Source of the DNA: Yinghuangia soli
GTDB lineage: Bacteria; Actinomycetota; Actinomycetes; Streptomycetales; Streptomycetaceae
Direction: 5' to 3'
Length of the DNA: 32,487 nt
Assembly (NCBI RefSeq): GCF_021502675.1
Contig: NZ_JAKFHA010000002.1
Span: 79,173-111,659 of the forward strand
Within the stretch, counting starts at the first letter, position 1, and each line of letters starts with the position of its first letter. Shown in pieces: positions 14,668-22,176 of the stretch. The notes under the pieces are model-generated. The model was given only the letters and a program-made list of their open reading frames with translations, was not told where the DNA came from and did no database searches. The position numbers and the translations under genes were made by a program.

Positions 14668-16200
14668 ATGACGACGACCCTCAGCGCCGGTGCCAACGTT
14701 CCCGTCCACCACGGGCAGCTCACCTTCGCGATCCGCTGGGACGCGGGCCCGCAGGGCTACGGCGCCAATGCCGTGGACGGGTCCGCCTTGATGGTCACCG
14801 CGGCCGGAAAGGTGCGCTCGGACGCCGACTTCGTCTTCTACAACCAGCCGCACAACCACAACGGCTCGGTCACGCACATGATCGGGGAGCCGGGCGCCGA
14901 GTTCATCCGGGTGCAGTCGGCCGGCCTTCCCGAGGAGATCGAGCGCGTCGTCATCGCCGCGTCCGTGCACGCGGGCACGTTCGGGTCGGTGCCCGGACTG
15001 ACGCTCGACGTCACCGACGCCTCCGGTGAGGTGCTGGCGACCTACCCGGTGGAGGCGCGCGGCACCGAGACGGTGATGGTGCTGGGCGAGCTCTACCGCC
15101 GCCAAGGCGACTGGAAGTTCCGGGCGATCGGGCAGGGCTACGACTCGGGCCTGGCCGGTCTGGCCACCGACTACGGCGTGTCCATCGCCGAGGACGACGC
15201 CGCCGAGACGGCTCCGCAGGCCGCGGCACCGGCCGCCGCCCCGCCCGTGGCCGCGCCGCCCGCGTTCGCCCCGCCTGCGTTCGCGCCGCCGGCCACGCCG
15301 CCCGGCGTCCTCCCGGTGCAGCCGCCGGCGCCGGCCGGCGGATGGACGCCGCCGCCGTACGCCGAGGACCCGACCATGCGGCTGCCCAACCCGGCACCCG
15401 TCACCGCCGCGGCACCGCAGGCCGCGCCCGCGGCCCCGGCCGCCGACCCGGACGTCGCCGGACTCCCGCCGCAGATGGGCGCGATGGTCTCGCTGCGCAA
15501 GGAGACCGTGCGGGTCACGTTGGAGAAGAAGGGCATCAGCGGAGTCCGGGCCCGCGTCGCGGTGGTCCTGGACCGCTCCGGCTCGATGAAGGCGCTCTAC
15601 AACGGCGGCACGGTCGGCCGGCTCATCGAGCGGATGGCGCCGATCGCCGCCAAGCTGGACACCGACGGCTCGCTGGACGCCTGGATCTTCGCCGACGACT
15701 TCTCCCGCATGCCGTCGCTGCGCGTGCCGGACCTGGCGCGCTGGATCGACGGCAACGTCTTCATCATCTCCAAGGGCAACCAACTGCCGCCGCTGCCGGG
15801 CGGTGGCAGCCGGCACCCCGACCCGTACCCGCACGTGCGCGGCGGCAACAACGAGCCGCTCGTCATCCGCGACATCCTGGACTTCTACGCGGCGCAGCCC
15901 GGCGACCCGGTGCTGGTCATCTTCTACTCGGACGGCGGCGTCAACCGCAGCCGGCAGATCAGCGAACTCCTCATGGAGGCCTCCGGGAAGCCGATCTTCT
16001 GGCAGTTCGTGGGCCTCGGCCGCGCCGAGTACGGCATCCTCGAGCGCTTCGACACGATGCCCGGGCGCGTGGTCGACAACGCCGGGTTCTTCTGCGTCGA
16101 CGATTTCGACAAGGTCTCCGACGCCGAGCTGTACGACCGGCTGCTGGGCGAGTTCCCGCAGTGGCTGGCCGCCGCCCGGGCGCACGGCATCCTGCGCTGA
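14668..16200 (+). CDS. TerD-family protein fused to a VWA domain (TerF-like)
   Basis: A 510-residue cytoplasmic protein. Residues 1-178 are a TerD domain (LSAGANVPV at the start, DADFVFYNQP, QGDWKFRAIGQGYDSGLAGL), a calcium-binding fold linked to tellurite and stress responses. About 185-270 is a Pro/Ala-rich linker. About 285-510 is a von Willebrand A-type domain with MIDAS start Asp302 (LDRSGSMKAL) and a later IFYSDGGVNRS. The order TerD-linker-VWA is that of TerF-like proteins. It stands alone here, with no other ter genes. The ATG at 14668 has no clear SD; CACACT ends eight bases upstream, and a leaderless mRNA is possible. A terminator hairpin follows. Confidence 0.88.
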   Translation: MTTTLSAGANVPVHHGQLTFAIRWDAGPQGYGANAVDGSALMVTAAGKVRSDADFVFYNQPHNHNGSVTHMIGEPGAEFIRVQSAGLPEEIERVVIAASVHAGTFGSVPGLTLDVTDASGEVLATYPVEARGTETVMVLGELYRRQGDWKFRAIGQGYDSGLAGLATDYGVSIAEDDAAETAPQAAAPAAAPPVAAPPAFAPPAFAPPATPPGVLPVQPPAPAGGWTPPPYAEDPTMRLPNPAPVTAAAPQAAPAAPAADPDVAGLPPQMGAMVSLRKETVRVTLEKKGISGVRARVAVVLDRSGSMKALYNGGTVGRLIERMAPIAAKLDTDGSLDAWIFADDFSRMPSLRVPDLARWIDGNVFIISKGNQLPPLPGGGSRHPDPYPHVRGGNNEPLVIRDILDFYAAQPGDPVLVIFYSDGGVNRSRQISELLMEASGKPIFWQFVGLGRAEYGILERFDTMPGRVVDNAGFFCVDDFDKVSDAELYDRLLGEFPQWLAAARAHGILR

Positions 16201-16219
16201 CCGGGCCTCGTCCCGCCCT

Positions 16220-16244
16220 CCCCGGCCGCGCGCGGCGGCCGGGG
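16220..16244 (+). terminator. GC hairpin after the TerD-VWA gene
   Basis: CCCCGGCCGC (16220-16229) pairs perfectly with GCGGCCGGGG (16235-16244) around a five-base loop, 20 bases after the stop. Confidence 0.7.
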
Positions 16245-16254
16245 ATGATCCATG

Positions 16255-16280
16255 CCCTTTCGCTCCGCGGAGCGAAAGGG
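16255..16280. repeat. Perfect 26-bp palindrome
   Basis: CCCTTTCGCTCCG and its exact reverse complement meet without a spacer. As RNA it is a second terminator hairpin behind the GC one. As DNA it could be a repeated palindromic element. It is the longest perfect palindrome noticed in the window. Confidence 0.7.
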
Positions 16281-16302
16281 TACAAAGGCTCCAGAAAATG
16301 AA

Positions 16303-16317
16303 ACAGCGAACCGCTGT
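16303..16317. promoter_or_regulatory. 15-bp operator-like palindrome before the catabolic operon
   Basis: ACAGCG-AAC-CGCTGT lies about 86 bases upstream of the first operon gene, in the only AT-richer patch there (about 16281-16330). It differs from the TetR operators at 25027-25091, so a different regulator is implied. A second dyad, ACCGG-N8-CCGGT, follows at about 16325-16342. Confidence 0.4.
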
Positions 16318-16402
16318 GCGAAACAACCGGCCGTTCCGCCGGTAGGCACGCGCACCACCGAACCACCGCACGCAAGTTGCCCGCGCGACGGAGGTGCTTC
16401 CG

Positions 16403-17014
16403 GTGACCCGGCTGCGGATCACGTACGGCCCGTGGGGCGAGACCCTGGACGAACTGTGCACCGCCGGAGCCGCCGCCGAAGCGGCCGGCGCCGAGGTGCT
16501 GTGGGTCCCCGAACTGCACCGCAGCGCCACCGTCACAGCCGCCGCCCTTGCCGCGCGCACGAGTTCGGCGCGCATCGGCACCGGAATCGCGCAAAGCGGC
16601 CGTACCTGGAACGAGTTCGACGTCGTCGTGTCGGCCCGCTGTTCGATCGACGACGACCGCGCGGCCGTCCGCCGCCGGGCCGCCGGACTGGTCGGGTTCT
16701 GCGCCTCGGTGCGCACCTACGCCGATCTCTTCGCGGCCCATGGTCTGTCCGCCGCACAGGAAGAGGTGATACGACAGTTCAGAGCCGGTGCGGGCGCCGA
16801 CGATCTCGCCGCCGCGGTACCGGCTCCGATGGTCGACGCCCTGACGCTGTCCGGGCCGGCCGCCGAGGTCCGGGAACGCGTGCTCGCCTACGAAGGGATC
16901 GCCGGCACCGTCAAGCTCACCCCGCCCACCCACGGACTGCCCGCCCCGGAGATCCGCGCCGCCCAGCAACGCATCCTCGCCCTGATCGCCGAGCTCACCG
17001 GGGAGCGCTCATGA
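16403..17014 (+). CDS. LLM-class flavin-dependent oxidoreductase, internally deleted
   Basis: A 203-residue ORF made of the two ends of a luciferase-like (F420/FMN) oxidoreductase that is normally about 330-360 residues. The first 60 residues give the N-terminal barrel strands (AGAEVLWVPELHRS ... RIGTGIA). From QSGRTWNEFDVVV onward it matches the C-terminal third (DDDRAAVRRRAA, VRTYADLFAAHGL, LSGPAAEV). The middle of the barrel, where cofactor and substrate bind, is missing. The frame is kept across the join near 16588-16596. GTG at 16403 has GGAGG eight bases upstream. It overlaps the next gene as ATGA. Catalysis is unlikely. It may be a natural deletion or a collapsed assembly. Confidence 0.75.
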   Translation: MTRLRITYGPWGETLDELCTAGAAAEAAGAEVLWVPELHRSATVTAAALAARTSSARIGTGIAQSGRTWNEFDVVVSARCSIDDDRAAVRRRAAGLVGFCASVRTYADLFAAHGLSAAQEEVIRQFRAGAGADDLAAAVPAPMVDALTLSGPAAEVRERVLAYEGIAGTVKLTPPTHGLPAPEIRAAQQRILALIAELTGERS

Positions 17015-18240
17015 CATCCGCGCGCAGGCCGCTCGAAGACGTCCGCATCATCGCCGTCGAGCAGTACGGGGCCGGCCCGTTCGGCTCGCTGAACCTGGCC
17101 GACCTGGGCGCCGAGGTGGTCAAGGTCGAGGACCCGGGGTCGGGCGGCGACGTGAGCCGCTACGTGCCGCCGTTCGCCGAGGGCGAGGACTCGCTCTTCT
17201 TCGAGACGTTCAACCGCAACAAACGCAGCCTGAGCCTCGATCTCGCCAACCCCGAGGGCCGCGCGGTGTTCGAGGACCTGGTGCGCGGCGCCGACGCCGT
17301 CTACTCCAACCTGCGCGGCGACGTCCCGGAGAAGATCGGCATCACGTACGCGCAGCTCAAGCACCTCAACCCGGCGATCGTGTGCTGCTCGCTGACCGGC
17401 TTCGGGATGACCGGGCCGCGGCGCACCGAGCCCGGCTACGACTACATCCTGCAGGGCCTGGCCGGCTGGATGGAACTGACCGGCGACCCGGACGGCCCGC
17501 CCACGAAGTCCGGCCTGTCGGTCGTCGACTACTCGGGCGGCTTCGTGGCGGCGATCTCGCTGCTCGCCGGGCTGCACGCGGCCCGGCGCGACGGCGTCGG
17601 CCTGGACTGCGACGTCAGCCTGTACGACACCGCGATCGGGATGCTGGCGTACGTGGGGGTCTGGCACCTCAACGCCGCCTACCGGCCCGCCCGCACCCGC
17701 AACTCGGCGCACCCGTCGATGGTGCCCTTCCAGAACTTCGCGACGAAGGACGGCTGGATCGTGGTGGGCTGTGCGAAGGAGAAGTTCTGGCAGCGCCTCG
17801 CCGCCGTCGTCGGCCGCCCCGAGTGGGGCGAACCCGATGGCAGATACGGCACGTTCGCCCGGAGATCCGAACACGCCGAGGAGCTGCTCGGGCAGCTCGG
17901 CGGCATCTTCCGGTCCCGCACGTCGGCGGAGTGGCTGGCCGAACTGGGCCCGGCCGGGGTGCCCTGCGCGCCGGTCAACTCGGTGGCCGAGGCGCTCGCC
18001 GACCCGCACGCCGAGGCCCGCGGGCTGCTGGTCGAGACCGGGCATCCGCATTACGGCACGCTGCGGAACCTGGCCTCGCCGGTGCGCGTCGGGGATCTGC
18101 CGCCGAAGTACCGGCGGGCGCCGCGGCGCGGCGAGGACCAGGCCTATGTGCTCTGCGACTTGCTCGGGTACGACGCCGACCGGATAGCCGCGCTGGCCGA
18201 AGGCGGCGCGTTCGGGGCCGCGGCGAGGGAGCGGGCATGA
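17011..18240 (+). CDS. Family III CoA-transferase (CaiB/BaiF type)
   Basis: A 409-residue enzyme that moves CoA from one acyl-CoA to another carboxylic acid, the usual activating step of such operons. It shows the family N-terminus (PLEDVRIIAVEQYGAGPFGS, LADLGAEVVKVEDPG), NRNKRSLSLDL, SLTGFGMTGP and the nucleophile Asp173 in SVVDYSGG. Length is normal. It overlaps the LLM fragment before it and the MmgE/PrpD gene after it by four bases each, so expression is coupled. The acid it activates cannot be read. Itaconate-, mesaconate- or branched-acid-like substrates are suggested by the CitE-like lyase later in the operon. Confidence 0.93.
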   Translation: MTSARRPLEDVRIIAVEQYGAGPFGSLNLADLGAEVVKVEDPGSGGDVSRYVPPFAEGEDSLFFETFNRNKRSLSLDLANPEGRAVFEDLVRGADAVYSNLRGDVPEKIGITYAQLKHLNPAIVCCSLTGFGMTGPRRTEPGYDYILQGLAGWMELTGDPDGPPTKSGLSVVDYSGGFVAAISLLAGLHAARRDGVGLDCDVSLYDTAIGMLAYVGVWHLNAAYRPARTRNSAHPSMVPFQNFATKDGWIVVGCAKEKFWQRLAAVVGRPEWGEPDGRYGTFARRSEHAEELLGQLGGIFRSRTSAEWLAELGPAGVPCAPVNSVAEALADPHAEARGLLVETGHPHYGTLRNLASPVRVGDLPPKYRRAPRRGEDQAYVLCDLLGYDADRIAALAEGGAFGAAARERA

Positions 18241-19613
18241 GCATCGCGACCCGCTTTGCGCTGTGGGGCCTCGGGCTTGGGAACGACAACACCCCCGACG
18301 AAGTCCGCGATGCGGCCTGCCGGCACCTTCTGGACGGGGTGGGCAACGCGGTGGCCGCGGTCCGGCTGGGCGCCGCGGAGCCCGCGCTCGCGGTGGCCGC
18401 CGCGCTGGGCGGCCCGCGCAAGGCGTCCGTGATCGGCTCGTCCGGTCCGCGGATCTCCGCACCGGCCGCCGCGCTGGCCAACGGCACGCTCGTGCACGCC
18501 CTCGATTTCGACGACACGCATCCGGGCGGCCTGGTGCACGCCACCGCCCCGGTGCTGCCGGCCGCGTTCGCGGTCGGCCAGGAGATGCGGGCGTCCGGCT
18601 CCGAAGTGCTGCTGGCCGCGGTCGCCGGAATGGAGGCAGTGTGCCGCATCGCGGCCGCGGCGCCGCATGCGTTCCATGCCCGCGGGCTGCACGCGACCGG
18701 CATGGCCGGGGTCTTCGCGGCGGCGCTCACCAGTGCGCGGCTGATGCGCCTGGATGTCGCCCGTACGGTCAATGCGCTGGGCATCGCGGGTAGTTCGGCG
18801 GGCGGTCTGCTCGAGTTCCTCAACACCGGGTCGTCCACCAAGCAGTTGCATCCCGGCATGGCGGCGGCCAACGGCATCCTCGCGGCCCGGCTGGCCGCGG
18901 CCGGGGCGACCGGCCCGGACACGGTGTTCGAGGGGGAGTTCGGCTTCTACCGTGCGCATGCCGACCGGACGCTGAGCCCGCATCAGCTGCTCGGCGGGCT
19001 CGGCGAGCGCTGGGAGCTGCTGGATCTCGTGGTCAAGCCGTATCCGTGCTGCCAGCTGATCCATGCGTCGCTCAACGCGGGTGCGGCCGTGGTGGAGCGG
19101 ATGGCCGAGGCCGGCCTGCAGGCCGCGGACATCGAGTCGATCAAGGCCACGGTGCCGAAGGAGGCGCTGCCGCTGGTGTGCGCGCCGGACAAGGCGTACC
19201 CGCGGACCGTGTACGAGGCGAAGTTCTCGCTGGCCTGGTCGCTGGCCGCGATGCTGACCGACGGATCGGTGGGCGTGGACACCTACTCGGAAGGCTGCAC
19301 GCGGCGGACCCAGCTGAGCACGCTCGCGCAGCGGGTGCGGTTCGTCACCGCACGCGGGAGCGGCCCGGCCGCCGCCGAGCCGGGGCGGCTGACCGTGCGC
19401 TTCCGCGGCGGCCGCCAACTGCGGGTCGAGGAACCCGCGGCAAAGGCAGTGACGGACACCGCGCTGATGGCGAAGTTCCATGCGAACACCGGCGGCATCA
19501 CCCCGGAGTCCCAGCAGTTGGCCGCCCAGCTGCGCGCGCTGGGCACGGTCCGGGTTCTCGGACCGCTGCTCGACCTGACCGCCGCGGTGGCCGCCCGGAA
19601 GGAGGCCGGGTGA
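18237..19613 (+). CDS. MmgE/PrpD family protein
   Basis: A 458-residue member of the MmgE/PrpD family, which includes 2-methylcitrate dehydratase, cis-aconitate decarboxylase and iminodisuccinate epimerase. It has the helical N-terminal domain with ALDFDDTHPGGLVHATAPVLPA, and the C-terminal part with LVVKPYPCCQLIHASLNA and KFSLAWSLAAML. It is full length. The family acts on small carboxylated, often tricarboxylic, substrates. That fits an operon handling CoA esters of a branched or dicarboxylic acid. Four-base overlap upstream; its TGA and the next ATG share one base (TGATG). Confidence 0.92.
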   Translation: MSIATRFALWGLGLGNDNTPDEVRDAACRHLLDGVGNAVAAVRLGAAEPALAVAAALGGPRKASVIGSSGPRISAPAAALANGTLVHALDFDDTHPGGLVHATAPVLPAAFAVGQEMRASGSEVLLAAVAGMEAVCRIAAAAPHAFHARGLHATGMAGVFAAALTSARLMRLDVARTVNALGIAGSSAGGLLEFLNTGSSTKQLHPGMAAANGILAARLAAAGATGPDTVFEGEFGFYRAHADRTLSPHQLLGGLGERWELLDLVVKPYPCCQLIHASLNAGAAVVERMAEAGLQAADIESIKATVPKEALPLVCAPDKAYPRTVYEAKFSLAWSLAAMLTDGSVGVDTYSEGCTRRTQLSTLAQRVRFVTARGSGPAAAEPGRLTVRFRGGRQLRVEEPAAKAVTDTALMAKFHANTGGITPESQQLAAQLRALGTVRVLGPLLDLTAAVAARKEAG

Positions 19614-19786
19614 TGGCGTACGAGCCGATCCGGCCCGCCGAGTTCCCGTGGTTCCGGTACGACGGCTGCACCTTCTCGCTGGGCCTGATGCGCAAGCTGC
19701 CGGGCAGGCGGACCGAGGCGGTGCTGTCCGGGCACTCGGCGTCCGAGTACGACTCCGAGGCCGGGCGCACGGCGGTCGCTTCATGA
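19613..19786 (+). CDS. N-terminal fragment of a RidA/YjgF-like protein
   Basis: A 57-residue ORF, FRYDGCTFSLGL ... AVLSGHSASEYDSEAGR. It resembles the start of RidA-family proteins found in CoA-catabolic operons, which normally continue for another 70 or more residues. The rest is absent: the ORF stops right after AGRTAVAS inside the next gene's start (ATGA). Translation signals at both ends are intact, so a short peptide may still be made. No continuation is seen in other frames, because the next gene starts cleanly. Confidence 0.55.
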   Translation: MAYEPIRPAEFPWFRYDGCTFSLGLMRKLPGRRTEAVLSGHSASEYDSEAGRTAVAS

Positions 19787-20301
19787 GCCTGCCGTTCGAC
19801 GACGTGCGCAAACTGGTCGGGCGTACCGCGGTCTACACCGCCCCGGAGGAGCTGGGCCGGGCCCTGGTCCGGCAGTTCGCGCTGGGGACCGGCGACGACA
19901 ACCCGCTGTACTCGGATGCGGACCTCGCGAAGGCGTGGGGCCACGACGACGTGGTCGTGCCGCCCACGCTCATCTGCGATACGAACCAGTACACGGGGCT
20001 GCTGCCGGACGCCGACGGATTCCCCGGGCATTCGTGGGGCATCGAGATCCCCGGCACCCGCAAGATCCGCGGCGGGAACGCTTACACGTTCCACCGGCCG
20101 GTGCACCCCGGCGACGTGGTGACCGCGCACTGGACGCTGACCGGCGTGAAGGAGCGCACCAACGCGGCCGGCCGGGCGATGCTCATCGTCACCTCGGTGG
20201 TCCGCTACACGAACCAGCACGGCGACGCTCTGGCGGACAACGAGGAAACCGTCATCTGGGCCGAACTCCCGTCCGCGCCGAGCCCGGAGGGGCCGTCGTG
20301 A
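19783..20301 (+). CDS. FAS1-like/MaoC-type hotdog dehydratase subunit
   Basis: A 172-residue single hotdog-fold protein of the MaoC-like N-terminal dehydratase type (PF13452-like): FALGTGDDNPLYSD, VVVPPTLICDTNQ, GGNAYTFHRPVHPGDVV. These proteins pair with a second hotdog that carries the Asp/His active site. In this one the His position of the D-x4-H motif is Tyr (DDNPLY). It is therefore probably the structural, substrate-pocket half of a heteromeric enoyl-CoA hydratase like ChsH1-ChsH2. The expected catalytic partner is the next ORF, which is truncated. Starts by ATGA overlap with the RidA-like fragment. Confidence 0.85.
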   Translation: MSLPFDDVRKLVGRTAVYTAPEELGRALVRQFALGTGDDNPLYSDADLAKAWGHDDVVVPPTLICDTNQYTGLLPDADGFPGHSWGIEIPGTRKIRGGNAYTFHRPVHPGDVVTAHWTLTGVKERTNAAGRAMLIVTSVVRYTNQHGDALADNEETVIWAELPSAPSPEGPS

Positions 20302-20332
20302 GCGGGCCGCCGAACAGGGCCTGCCCGCACCG

Positions 20333-20593
20333 GTGGTGGACGGCCAGGTATTCGGTGCCCTGCCGGCCGAGCAACTTCAGGACTGGCTCGGGCCGGGCAC
20401 GCGCCTGGCCACGCTGCACTTCAGATTCCGCGAACTGGTCTTCGTCGGCGAAGAAGTGCGGTGCACCGGCCGGGTCACCGCGATCGAGGGGGAACTAGTG
20501 ACCGTCGTCCAGCAGATCGCCGTCGTGGGGCCGGACGCGCGCGTCGCGGTCGCCCCGGCGGGCGCGACCCTGACCGTGCGGGAGCGGCCATGA
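20333..20593 (+). CDS. MaoC-type hydratase, N-terminally truncated
   Basis: The readable protein (86 residues from GTG 20333) is the C-terminal half of a MaoC hotdog: LPAPVVDGQVFGAL, LATLHFRFRELVFVGEEVRCTGRV. The same frame extends upstream to about 20300 with ERAAEQG. This should sit just after the catalytic D-x4-H motif, but that motif and the first 50 or so residues are gone. A GTG at 20298, where a normal start is expected after the previous stop, is in a different frame. A deletion with frame loss near 20298-20310 explains this. No SD precedes 20333. The partner hotdog lacks the His, so hydration may be lost. Confidence 0.65.
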   Translation: MVDGQVFGALPAEQLQDWLGPGTRLATLHFRFRELVFVGEEVRCTGRVTAIEGELVTVVQQIAVVGPDARVAVAPAGATLTVRERP

Positions 20594-21747
20594 CCGTCGC
20601 GATCGTGGGAGTGGCCGAGTCCGACCTCGGCGTCACCGGACGCTCGATCCTCGGGCTCCAGACCCAGGGCATCACCCGAGCCCTGGCCGATGCGGGACTC
20701 GCGCTCGCGGACGTCGACGGGCTGGCCACCGCGGGGGTGGCCCGCTTCTCGGCGACGCAGCTGGCGGAGTACCTGGGCATCGAGCCCGCCTGGACCGACT
20801 CCACCTTCGCGGGCGGCAGCGCGTTCGAGATGTACGTGGCCCGCGCGGTGCAGGCGATCGATGCCGGGCAGTGCACGACCGCGGTGATCTCGTACGGCTC
20901 GAACCAGCGCTCGGCCCGGTCCCGCAAGCTCGGCGGGAACGTCGACGCGCACACGCCCGAGGCGCAGTTCGAGGTGCCGTACGGGCCGCTCTACCCGATC
21001 TCCTACTACGCGATGGTCGCGCAGAAGTACCTGCACGCCTACGGTGCGAAGCGCGACAGCCTCGCCGAGATCGCCGTCGCCGCCCGCGAGTGGGCGCTGC
21101 TCAACCCGGCCGCGTTCCGGCACGGCGCGGGCCCGCTGACCGTCGACGACGTGCTCTCCGCCGACCAGGTCGCCTCGCCGCTCGGCACGCTGGACTGCTG
21201 CCTGGTGACCGACGGCGGCGGCGCGATCGTGCTGACCTCGCTCGACCGGGCCCGCGACCTGCGCGCCGACCCGGTGGTGGTGCTGGGTTACGGGGAGTCC
21301 ACGACCAATTCCGGGATGGGGGCTGTGGATAACTTGCTGCGGCCTGGCTCGTTCGACTCCGCCGCCCGGGCCTACCGGATGGCCGGACTCGGCCCGGCCG
21401 ACGTGGACGTGGCGGAGGTCTACGACTCCTTCACCATCACCGCGCTGCTCAGTCTGGAGGCGCTCGGCTTCTGCGCGCCCGGAGAGGGCGCCGACTTCGT
21501 CGCGGACGGCCGGCTGCGGCCCGGCGGAGCGCTGCCGTTCAACACCAGCGGCGGCGGTCTGTCGTACAACCATCCGGGCATGTACGGGCTGTTGCTGCTG
21601 GTGGAAGCGGTGCGGCAACTGCGCGGCGAGTGCGGGGACCGCCAAGTGGCGGATCCTGCGGTGGCCTTGGCTCATGGCACCGGCGGCATCTTCTCGACCC
21701 ATGCCACAGTGCTCCTGGGGCGGGACGGACGAGGCGAGTGGGGATGA
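20590..21747 (+). CDS. Thiolase-fold protein of the lipid-transfer/retro-aldolase (Ltp2-like) type
   Basis: A 385-residue thiolase-superfamily protein. It has the N-terminal VAIVGVAESDLG, DVDGLATAG, VAEVYDSFTITALLSLEALGFC and NTSGGGLSYNHPGMYG. The nucleophilic Cys of degradative thiolases is not present at the expected place (FAGGSAFEM). It also sits directly before a DUF35 gene. Both points match SCP2-thiolase-like proteins such as Ltp2, which work with a DUF35 partner as retro-aldolases on beta-hydroxyacyl-CoA. ATGA overlap with the truncated hydratase upstream and with DUF35 downstream. Substrate unknown. Confidence 0.85.
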   Translation: MTVAIVGVAESDLGVTGRSILGLQTQGITRALADAGLALADVDGLATAGVARFSATQLAEYLGIEPAWTDSTFAGGSAFEMYVARAVQAIDAGQCTTAVISYGSNQRSARSRKLGGNVDAHTPEAQFEVPYGPLYPISYYAMVAQKYLHAYGAKRDSLAEIAVAAREWALLNPAAFRHGAGPLTVDDVLSADQVASPLGTLDCCLVTDGGGAIVLTSLDRARDLRADPVVVLGYGESTTNSGMGAVDNLLRPGSFDSAARAYRMAGLGPADVDVAEVYDSFTITALLSLEALGFCAPGEGADFVADGRLRPGGALPFNTSGGGLSYNHPGMYGLLLLVEAVRQLRGECGDRQVADPAVALAHGTGGIFSTHATVLLGRDGRGEWG

Positions 21748-22169
21748 TGGAGTCCACTGATACGTACGAGGTCCCGCCTCCCGACGAGGTGACCGGCCCG
21801 TGGTGGGACGCCACCCGGGAGCGCCGCCTGGTGGTGCAGCGATGCGCGGACTGCGGGCACCGGCAGCACTATCCCCGGGCGTTGTGCACAGGCTGTGGAA
21901 AACTCTCCGGGGAATTCGCCGAAGTCACCGGGCGTGGCCGGGTGGACACATTCTCGGTGGTGCACCGGGCACCGCGCGGCGGCCTCGAAGTCCCTTATGT
22001 CCTGGCACGCGTGCGGTTGGCCGAAGGGCCGGTGCTGGTCACGAACATCGTCGGCTGCCCGCCCGGGGACGTGGTCTGCGATCTGCCCGTGGTCGTCGAC
22101 TGGCGGCCGCTGCCGGACGGCCGCGCCCTGCCCGTGTTCCGTCCCGACCCGTCGGCGCGATCGGTGTGA
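21744..22169 (+). CDS. DUF35 Zn-ribbon/OB-fold protein, partner of the thiolase-like protein
   Basis: A 141-residue protein with a rubredoxin-like zinc ribbon, CADCGHRQHYPRALCTGCG (about residues 37-55). An OB-fold follows (VDTFSVVHRAPRGG, VPYVLARVRLAEGP, VVVDW). DUF35 proteins bind thiolase-fold enzymes and carry the acyl-CoA; in steroid side-chain loss the equivalent is the C-terminal domain of ChsH2, which binds Ltp2. Here it is a separate gene. It overlaps the thiolase-like gene by ATGA, consistent with a fixed complex. Confidence 0.9.
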   Translation: MMESTDTYEVPPPDEVTGPWWDATRERRLVVQRCADCGHRQHYPRALCTGCGKLSGEFAEVTGRGRVDTFSVVHRAPRGGLEVPYVLARVRLAEGPVLVTNIVGCPPGDVVCDLPVVVDWRPLPDGRALPVFRPDPSARSV

Positions 22170-22176
22170 GGTTCCG

